This document shows, piece after piece, positions 56,012 through 64,000 of a stretch of DNA of 64,000 nt. The stretch is from NCBI GenBank assembly GCA_958510875.1, contig OY294067.1:259285736-259349735 (forward strand), read 5' to 3'. Below the pieces are notes generated by a model. It was not told where the DNA came from. It did no database searches and was given only the letters and a program-made list of their open reading frames with translations. Made by a program: the position numbers and the translations under genes. Position 1 is the stretch's first letter. Each line of letters starts with the position of its first letter. The stretch is from Endomychus coccineus (taxonomy: Eukaryota; Arthropoda; Insecta; Coleoptera; Endomychidae).

Positions 56012-58805
56012 TCATCGCAGTAGGCGAGCAATCTGTTTTAGGCTAGAATTAAAAATATCATATTTAGTACTAGTGTCATTGGTGTTGTAGGCATGGCACA
56101 TGCAAAATAATGGAGATAATTTAAGTAGGTTAGTACGAGGAGTTTGGAGGTAGAAAGTATTTGCAGACCGTGAGTTCAGCCGAGGAACTAGAAAATTGAC
56201 TCTTTCCAGCAGCATGGGGCAGCAGGTTATTAAGCAACTTGTACAGACTGGCCTGGAGTACATAATTATTTCTGCGAGAAAGGGATGACATATTGAATTT
56301 ATCTAACAGGAAAGAATTAGGAATGCCCCTGATAGGATAAAAACCGTCTGTCCTGAAGGACAGGTACTTCAGAAAGCGGCGCTGAACAGATTCCAGGGCA
56401 TCTCTATGAACGGCATAACCAGGGAACCAAACCACAGATGCGTACTCAAGCCGCGATCGCACAAATGTTATGAACAACAATTTGAGCGTGTCTATGTCTG
56501 GAAAATCACGACAGCTTCGCACAATAAACCCAAGTAGTCTGTTAGCAGCCTCCATCACAGACTCCAGATGAGAAATGAAGGATAGTTTGGGATCGAAAAT
56601 TACGCCGAGGTCTTTATAGGTTGCTGGTCTCTTAAGGATAGTACCGTCTACGTTGTAATCAAATATGATCAAGTTGGTCTTGTTTGTGTAAGACATAACA
56701 CAACACTTGTTAACATTAAGAGATAGCATGTTCGCTGAACACCAAACAACCATCATATCAAGACTTCTCTGAAGTAGATAACAATCAAATGTGGATTTGA
56801 TGACGAAGAACATTTTAAAATCATCGGCATTTAAAAGACAGAGTACAGTTAGACCTATTGAAATATCATTAACAAAGATGTTGAAAAATAGTGGTCCCAA
56901 AATTGATCCTTGGGGGACTCCGGAAGAAGCAAGATATTCAACCGATCTCTGCCCATTTACCACGACAAATTGCCTCCTATCACTGAGATATGAGGCGATG
57001 AAAGATAAGAGTTCCACAGAGAAACCAATACCATCAAGTTTACTTAGCAGAAGTCTGTGGTCAAGCCTGTCGAAGGCCTTGGACAGATCGGTATATATAA
57101 CATCGACTTGGAAGCCGGAATCCATATTTTCAGCGATGTATTGTGTGACAGATGCCAGGTTGGTGGATGTGGAACGACCCCTTACAAAACCGTGTTGTAT
57201 ATTAAGAAGGCGTGAATGAACTTTGAAATATACTCTATCGTATATAAGACTCTCAAAGGCCTTAGCAAAATTTGAAAAGATGCTTATAGGTCTATAATTA
57301 TGCACATCTGCTCTATCACCACTTTTGAGGATCGGACAGACTTTCGTCTGCTTCCATACTAGCGGGAAAGTACTGGACGTAAGACACCTATTGAATAGGT
57401 GAGTGAGGGGTACTGAAAAAATGGGTGCGCAGTCTCTTAGTAGAAACGCCGGAATCATATCGGGACCTGAAGTAGATTTATTTTTGATCTTTTTGAGGGC
57501 GAATTCAACTTCCTCTTGGGAGAAATAAAGAATGGATATATCATGCTCATTACTTAGAGACTCCGAATCTAAATTCGCTAAAGTGGGTTGAGTTATATAG
57601 CTTTGACTGAAGAGATGAGCAAATGTGTTGGAAATTTCCTGCGGGGTAGTCAACTTCACATCGCCATAGTCCATTTCAGCGGGAAAACCGCGTGTGCCTT
57701 TCTTTGAATTAATAAAATTCCAAAGTTTCGTAGGATCCTGCTTCAAATTGTTTTCAATCGAGACAATGTACTCATTATAGGCCGAATTCGTTGCCCTTTT
57801 GAGTTCACGCCTAAGCATGGAAAACTGATTGTGAGCTGACAAATCCTTGAATCTCCTATATCTCTTCCAGGCCGAGGTTTTATTTTTAATCAACCGTATT
57901 ATGTGGTTGTTATACCACGGAGGGTAGATATTTTTCTTGACGCAGCCAAACCAAGGAACGAATTTATCGAGGGATGAATATAATAAATCATAGAAGAGAG
58001 AACAAGCATCCTCAGGATCAACGCATTCAACCACCACCCTCCAATCAACCTGCCTCAAACTTTCGTATAATAATGAAAAATTGGCTTTGCGAAAATTGTA
58101 CGCATTGACAGATTTAAACGGTAACTCACTACCTCTCCTAATACCTGCACCAGATTGAAAATCGGCCAAAACAGATAGCGCCGGATGATGATCATCCTCC
58201 GGAACAAGGGGCTCCAAGGATCGCTCCACACTGCACCTACCGCCGGTAACAACAAGGTCTAAGATTCTATCACTAGAATTACGAATGAAGTTATGCTGAT
58301 GTTAATCCACAAAATTGATAAAATTCACAAAATTGGACACACAATGATCGGAAGGGGATCCATCGACATATGATGCATATTTCGCAATGTTGAAATCACC
58401 AATAATGATGGAAGAACTATCTAAGACGTACTGAAGTGAAGCGAGCGCATCGTATACATTCCGATATTCTATAATCGAAGTTGCAGGCGGAATATACAAG
58501 GCAATGATGTAACGATGCGAGATTTCTCCTGATATCTTAACAATGATTATGTCAGTACGTGGGGACAGATTGAAATTCAGAGCCGATAAACTCAAGCGAG
58601 AAGACCTGTATTTTTTGTCAACTGCAACCAGTACGCCACCACCTCGAGAGGCTCCCGTGGATGCAGGATCGCGATCACAGCGAAACACGGAATACCTACA
58701 ATAGAGTACCTCGCTGTCAGAGATGGATTCGCACAACCATGTCTCAGACAGAATTATAATATCAATAAGTAATAAATTATTATAGTTGAAAATACTAAAA
58801 AACAC
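56012..58805 (-). pseudogene. Jockey-type ORF2: endonuclease and reverse transcriptase
   Basis: Endonuclease part: IIILSETWL, RGGGVLVAVDKKY, IIIGDFNIAKY and SPSDHCVSNF. One in-frame TAA (about 58300) separates it from the RT. RT: FPLVWKQTKVCPILKSGDRA, NYRPISIF, HGFVRGRSTSTNL, DLSKAFDRLDHRLLLSKL, SSGVPQGSILGPLFFNIFVND and LLNADDFKMF, where the catalytic Tyr-Ala-Asp-Asp box is Asn-Ala-Asp-Asp. The thumb includes YKDLGVIFDPKLSF and SRLEYASVVWFPGY. A frameshift near 56222 moves the true C-terminus (RLNSRSANTFYL to ARLLR) into the frame ending at 56012. ORF1 and the 5' UTR are absent. Confidence 0.92.
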
Positions 58806-59323
58806 GCTTTTAGTTTGAGCGCACTAACGAGTATGAAATAATGTAATTTTTTATGACTATGCCAAAATACGTTTTGTTTAATGTTCAAAGTTATTAAGCT
58901 CGTATCAAACAACGTTTAAAAGAGAGGTTAGAAGACGGATACGTAAAAAATAAGCGATAACTGAAACGTCATTTAAAAAGAATTTAAATTTTTTACATAT
59001 GTACTAATCGCTTACCTTATTAAGTAGTAATTAACTTCACAAACATTACTTACTACCCTAATGCAAAACGCACACAAATTAAATTATATGCTATGGAAAT
59101 TTGAAAGATACGCTTGTATAAAATGTGAGGTTATGGAACAATTTAGCGCCCATCTTCGGTAAATCCTGTAAATCCGAACTACATCTTCGGTACATCCCAG
59201 GTGAATTTTGTAAACCCCAAGTGATCCTATACATCCCCATACTCACTAAAGAAATCCCTGTACATCCCCAGAAAATCCTTGGATGTGTAGGTACAGCATA
59301 AATCCACATAAGTTCACCCCTCG

Positions 59324-59331
59324 TTTTTAAC
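59324..59331 (+). repeat. Eight-bp target-site duplication, right (TTTTTAAC)
   Basis: Identical to 52994-53001. Confidence 0.85.
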
Positions 59332-60129
59332 TTCTTCCTCCAGTGCATTTTGTTCGAGTTTTTTCGGAAAAACATGAAAAACCACCTATTTACTTGAAAT
59401 TGTAGCGCTTCAAAAATCTTCAATTGAAACTATTGATAAGATTCAGACATTTAAAGGTTTTCTAAACAATTTTCGAATTATGAAATTTTTTTTTACATTA
59501 ATATTTTCCGAGTTACAGAGTTTTTCGCGACGACAAAAGTACAACATTTTTTAATCATTATACTGAAATGAATTTTTTTTTAGGAAAAAGTTGTTGATAA
59601 AAAGTTTTATTTTAACAGTCTGTATCACTTCTTACACTTTTATCATTAAAAAATAAATATTTCGGTATAATGAAAAAGTTAGTACTACCGTCGTCTCGAA
59701 AAACGAGTATTGATCCTTGTAAAGCACAAGTTGTCAATTCGAATAAACTTACAATGGAATGACGTAGACTATAATTTCACATCTTTCCACATATTTATCT
59801 GTTTCTAATCATTTCCAATATAATTTCCGTTCCGACAAGTGACAAGGGAAGTGACGTGCTTGCTCATTTGATCACAGCTTTTTATCTATTACAACGAGAT
59901 AACGGAACATGCAAAGATATATTTCTTACGAAAACGTTATAAACATTAATTTCAATACATAAAAACAGTATTGAACTCAGAAAAATATGTCAGAACCTAA
60001 AAATGCGGCGAACTTGAACTGTTACTGATTATAATAATACTCTGAATACGATATTTCATCTGTCTTACCGATAACCGACAAATAGTTGTTCAATTCCGAA
60101 ATTAGTTTTCATCTCGAGAGGAATCATCA
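59332..60129. other. No gene recognised
   Basis: AT-rich, nothing recognisable. Confidence 0.4.
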
Positions 60130-60215
60130 TGAACAAAGGCCTGCATGCATTTAAGCCACTGAATTGGGCCCATTGTGCACTCCATGATCAGAAGCCTATT
60201 CTATTCCAGCATAAC
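60130..60215 (-). repeat. 3' end scrap of an R1/LOA-type element
   Basis: Minus strand CTGATCATGGAGTGCACAAT followed by GGGCCCAATTCAGTGGCTTA resembles the 3' end of the element at 25.44-25.55 kb (CTGATCAAGGGGCACACAAT...). No coding sequence. Confidence 0.5.
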
Positions 60216-61400
60216 AACAATAATAACAAGATTCTCGTAGTGGTACTACGGTGGCAATTTTGCCAATTATTTTGAAATTAAAACAAGTTGGATACAAATA
60301 TTGTGTATTACAAGTAACAATGAAGCAGTCAACAGGTAAGCCATGAACAATTTTTCTAAACATGATAAGTTAAGTATCGTGTGCCCTCATAATAATTATC
60401 AACTTGAATTATAATTCAAGACCATTATTTTATTTATTTAATTCGATTTACATTCTCAAATGTGCAGGGAAGAATCGGCTAAATTCTAAAACCAATCAAA
60501 TTATACAGTATCCCAAATTTGACTCGGTAGATCAGAACATTGTCTCTTTTTATACTGTAAAAAATGCATAAACTAGAACATGATAAATTGCTAAAATTTG
60601 GATTTTCTTTGAATTTGAAGCACTCTCTACTCTACAAATTTGGAATGTCAAAATGTTAAATAGCCCTTAAGATGTTCAATCAATATGTTAAACAGGCTCT
60701 ACTTACTCTCCACATCACTTTGAAGGAATTGAATGTCCGTTATTACTTATTTAGGTGGTTATCGCTCATATATAGAGAAAAAATTTAAATGTGGAGTATG
60801 TAAGTTGAATTTGGTGTCCTCAAAAAATTTATTAGTTGAGCACTCATAGTCTTATACTAAATTTAATTAGTGGTGGTTTGTCTTGTCCCAAAGAAATTGT
60901 AAGCCATTTGGTTATGTAAGAATACATTATTTTCAATTTATCAAAAAATCAAGTAAAACAATTTCTCATAGTTTTGAATAAACAGCATTGTTCTTTGCGA
61001 CATAGTTTTAAAGCATAAAATAGAAGAGGACTATCTTTAAAATTTTGTTGGTTGTGAAACTCACATATTATTAAACGCACAAGTAACACGTTGTTGAATA
61101 ACTAACGATCAATTAAAATCTTCAAGTAAAAGTAGAAAATTGAGTATATAGGTACAGGCTGTAGTTGGCACTCATCGTAATACATAGAGTAGACATGTTT
61201 ACAATAATAACTCGTATAATGTATGAATAGTTGCGGTTTTGTCAATTAAAAATGGAAATGCGGTGCTACTAAGGACTTGGTTCACGTCTGGCATCCCATT
61301 TAAGCAGTCCTTATATATATATATGTCCCAAAAAGTGAATAAAACTTTGATTTTACTGTCGGTATTGCAACATTGAGTCGTCGCGATCAAACGTTCAGAC
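60216..61400. other. No gene recognised
   Basis: AT-rich, with an AAC/AAT-rich run near 60220-60232 and a TATATA run near 61311-61323. Confidence 0.4.
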
Positions 61401-61640
61401 ATTGTAATGTAGATATTATTGATCACTGTCATCTTAACAAACACTTTCAAGGATCTTCACAGATGATCCTATTATGTTGGAAATGCCGAGAAGTGAAAGA
61501 AACTGCCACACACATTCTGTTGGAAGACCCATCTTTGACATTCCTGAGGCACCGCTATTATGGCTAAGCAAAACTGCTTCCAGAGGAATTCCTGGATATG
61601 TACATAATCTTGGCATTTAAGGTGAATTGAAAAACAACGT
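61401..61640 (+). pseudogene. R1/LOA-type non-LTR C-terminal scrap
   Basis: Frame 61373-61567 reads DHCHLNKHFQGSSQMILLCWKCREVKETATHILLEDPSLTFLRHRYYG in outline: the LTGHCHLN-like lead-in followed by C..C...ETATHIL and a DPSL where the second Cys pair member is Asp. This is the terminal cysteine motif of these elements. After the stop, LLPEEFLDMY continues the family pattern. Nothing upstream remains. Confidence 0.65.
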
Positions 61641-62797
61641 AACTTTAGTAACTTCACGTTTGATCTTCATAACAGATTCCGTTGACCATGAACTAACCGA
61701 CTATTAATTAGTATAAATTGAATGTATCATTGATTAGGTTTGATAAAATGTATAATTCGATAATTTTATTTATATAAGAATTAATCATTTATGTCCCTGA
61801 AATACATCAATGAATAAGATAGTGTTTACGAAATTTCACAATAATTATGTCTAGTAATCGGAATACTTGAAATTACACCTAGACAATAAAATATTTAAAT
61901 AAAAATTGAAACTGTCCAAATTTTTTATAGCTGTTTCATTATATACATTCCTTTTGTAAAAAAGATGTCTAGACACACATGATTAACGAAGAAAGGAATC
62001 AAAAATTATCCATACAATCATCGGTTGAAATCAAGAGAATTATGCGATAAGACGATTACAACTAATTAACGATGACATAATAGAAACATAATGAAACTCA
62101 TCAGTCAATATCTTTATAAAGTTATTATTGCGATTATAGCTCCATTAAATACAGATTTGAATCCAACATCCAAGATTTGCTTCACTACCAAATTGTAGAT
62201 GTATCACTGCTTTATTATTAGTAGAATAAAACGCATCCATTCAATAAATAGTGAAGATGAAGGATCCATTTGTTTCTGTTTTGTTAGTATCCTAATTTCC
62301 AATTATCTACAGGAAATATACAATGGAGAAACCCAATTATTGTGAGAAACTTCTTTAAATAACACAGTATTATAAATATTGAATTAAGTTGACGGTTACT
62401 TTGTGATATTTCATTATAATAATAAATCTGAAGTTCCACCACGTTAATTATCACGGAATTCTTGTAATAGAGCAAGAGCGGTGAATGTGGAATACCCTTT
62501 AGTACAGAAAATGTATTATTTTCTAAGCCAGGGTTGTCAAAACTTGTGATATCCTCCGATTGTTTGTATGGATGACTCTGTAATGTCTAAGGGCATTAGG
62601 TTCTTTGTGAAGAAACTAGAGGTTGGCTGTGCATCTTTAGGGGTTATTGGAAGTATCCTCCGACGGGAATGACACACATTCTTATACAAAAGGTACATAT
62701 TTACTGTAGGTACATCCTCAATAGCACTTAAGGATACAATTTAACCGTAGCACCATCAAGGAAAGTCACTACTACCATGCTACTTAATACCGGGATA
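61641..62797. other. No gene recognised
   Basis: AT-rich spacer up to the TA dinucleotide (62796-62797) that precedes the mariner. Confidence 0.4.
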
Positions 62798-64000
62798 TCA
62801 AAAATTATCTTGGTCAAGGATGGTTGTTGAATGTAAAACGTGTGTCTTACTTTAAATTTTGAATATGTTTTGTTGTGTCATAATCTGTTAAGTCATTGTG
62901 CTGAAATTTTCTAATCCAGTTTTTGAATCATGCCTCTTACCACACAGCACAAAATTTTCATGATTGAAGCCTATTTTCGAACGGGTGCGCTAGTTAATGG
63001 AAATTGGCAATACTGTCAACATTTGAGTTTGGACAATTTTCGAGAGCACTTCCCAAACGTGGCAATATTACCGGACAATTTTTATGCGTGCCTCACAAAT
63101 TGTGTTAAAGTGTTTCGCGAAACTGGTTGTGAGACTCATAAAAAAGGTGCTGGTAGACCAAGAGTTCGTACAGAAGAAGTTGTCAATGACGTTCGTCAAC
63201 GTATGGAAGACGAGCCTGCAAAATCTTTGAAACGTCTTTCTCAGGAAATTGGACATTCCAATGGAACATGTCAGAAGATTTTAAAGAAAGACTTGAACAT
63301 GCATCCATATAAGATGCAAGCACATCAAGCTCTTCTGCCCGCAGACCACCCCAGACGCCTTGCTTGCTGCCATTGGTTTGTCAATAATTTAATGAATGAC
63401 GATCTTCTGGACTTAACTTTTTTTCTGATGAAGCTTGGTACCACCTTTCGGGATACATCAATTCTCAAAATATGCGAATGTGGAGCAATGATAACCCTCA
63501 TGTTTCTACTGAATCGCCACTACTTGCTCAAAAAATCGGTGTTTGGATGGCAGTTTCTCGCAGAAGAATAATTGGGCCTATTATTTTCGATTTCACCGTC
63601 AACGCAGACAGGTACAGACACAACTTTTTGGCTGAATTTGTGCAACAGTTAAAAACAAAGAATTTCGCAACTCCGGTAAATAATTTGCAAGAACTTCAAC
63701 AAATAATAGTTCAGCAATGTGCAACCATAAAACAGTTTTCACAGCATGAGGATGCGCGTCAACTTGTGCATCGAACAAAACGGGGGACATTTCCAACAAT
63801 TACTGTAATTTAGTTTTTCTTGTTACTAAAACCGTTATTTCATAATTTATAGTTCATTATTGTTTTACAACTGAAATAAATAGGTATGAAATTTGTAGGT
63901 TATTGATGATGTCAGTGTGACAGTGACATAATTATTTCAAACGTAAAGTAAGACACACGTTTTAGATTCCACAACTACCCTTGACCAAGATAATTTTTGA
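62798..64000 (+). mobile_element. Mariner-superfamily element with about 60-bp terminal inverted repeats
   Basis: The left end TCAAAAATTATCTTGG (62798) is inverted at 63985-64000, and similarity continues for about 60 bp (AAACGTGTGTCTTACTTT near both inner edges). A TA dinucleotide precedes the left end; the right one would be base 64001, outside the window. Total length 1203 bp, slightly short because the transposase has an internal deletion. Confidence 0.9.
62930..63813 (+). pseudogene. Mariner-type transposase, nearly full-length with internal deletion
   Basis: Met at 62930 opens a helix-turn-helix N-terminal region (TTQHKIFMIEAYFRTG, DNFREHFPN), then HKKGAGRPRVRTEEVV, VRQRMEDEPAKSLKRLSQE and MHPYKMQAHQALLPADHPRR. 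A one-base shift in a T-run near 63417-63424 moves the continuation to another frame: SDEAWYHLSGYINSQNMRMW (first catalytic Asp), KIGVWMAVSRRRIIGPIIF and RYRHNFLAEFVQQL. The sequence then skips to PVNNLQELQQIIVQQCATI near 63676, so the QDGA and third-Asp segments are deleted. C-terminus decays near 63750-63813. Confidence 0.9.

Larger units (their letters stand above)
55763..58805 (-). mobile_element. Jockey-superfamily non-LTR retrotransposon, 5'-truncated
   Basis: A 3-kb minus-strand copy with endonuclease (58805-58302), RT (58229-56130), C-terminus in another frame (56263-56012), 3' UTR and an AAAT-repeat tail at 55763-55794. The 5' end is lost inside the endonuclease domain. Nested in the 53.0-59.3 kb element. 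Best-preserved non-LTR copy in the window. Confidence 0.9.
53002..59323. mobile_element. DNA transposon with 8-bp target duplication, unassigned superfamily, carrying nested insertions
   Basis: Ends are perfect 12-bp inverted repeats (CGAGGGGTGAAC at 53002 and its complement at 59312-59323) with a weaker inverted match further in (ACCTACATCC near 53031 and ACCTACACATCC on the opposite strand near 59295). They are flanked by the 8-bp repeat TTTTTAAC. Subterminal regions (about 53031-53155 and 59155-59295) hold degenerate short repeats of the TACATCC.AG type in direct orientation at both ends. Removing two nested non-LTR copies (53603-54480, 55763-58805) leaves about 2.4 kb with one unrecognised coding remnant. 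An 8-bp duplication fits hAT, P, Merlin, Zisupton/KDZ and others; no diagnostic transposase motif was seen. Confidence 0.8.

Noticed and set aside
55745..58856. Target duplication TATGACT around the Jockey-type element
   Set aside because: The two copies are not directly next to the tail and the truncated 5' end, and seven bases can match by chance in AT-rich DNA.

Overview
The window looks like AT-rich arthropod, most likely insect, nuclear DNA that is almost entirely transposon graveyard. I found no convincing host gene, rRNA, tRNA, CRISPR array or bacterial-style operon. The insect inference rests on the mix of element families: Penelope-like elements (PLEs) with GIY-YIG endonuclease, R1/LOA-type and Jockey-type non-LTR retrotransposons, many mariners, a Helentron remnant, and fold-back/MITE-like elements. 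Nearly every coding stretch is 5'-truncated, frameshifted or internally deleted, so coding entries are mostly pseudogenes. Family names are from motif recognition, without database searches.

Layout. 1-600 and 11574-12174 are inverted copies of one LTR-plus-leader with a primer-binding site. Between them lie an R1/LOA-type remnant (1.4-2.0 kb), a Jockey-type remnant (2.3-3.5 and 7.8-8.0 kb) split by a PLE head-to-head dimer (3482-7800) with a 14-bp target duplication, and a second PLE dimer (7.97-9.89 kb) whose terminal repeat appears split by an R1 fragment. 12.2-24 kb is mostly AT-rich non-coding DNA with small repeat arrays, a fold-back element and scattered RT/mariner scraps. 24-27 kb holds two R1/LOA-type remnants. 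28.4-29.8 kb is a Tc1/mariner-type element with 230-bp inverted ends. 30.2-31.4, 37.4-39.5 and 43.8-44.1 kb are relatives of one mariner family; the second is interrupted by a 1.1-kb fold-back element. 34.8-35.55 kb is a large near-palindrome. 36.0-37.3 and 44.1-46.4 kb hold further PLEs, including a GIY-YIG palindrome. 41.0-43.3 kb holds a Helentron-type helicase/endonuclease remnant within AT-rich satellite-like repeats. 47.4-49.3 kb has two tandem arrays. 49.4-51.3 kb has PLE and RT scraps. 53002-59323 is a clearly bounded DNA element (12-bp perfect terminal inverted repeats, 8-bp target duplication) carrying two nested non-LTR insertions and an unrecognised coding remnant. The window ends exactly at the right terminus of a mariner (62798-64000).

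Most notable: (1) the 53.0-59.3 kb element, which I cannot assign to a superfamily; (2) repeated PLE insertions with two 3' ends pointing outward, and hammerhead-ribozyme-like cores in the terminal repeats of two PLE families; (3) the facing LTR/primer-binding-site pair; (4) fold-back elements with multi-level symmetry. Several frameshifts in otherwise well-preserved elements fall in homopolymers and could be assembly errors.
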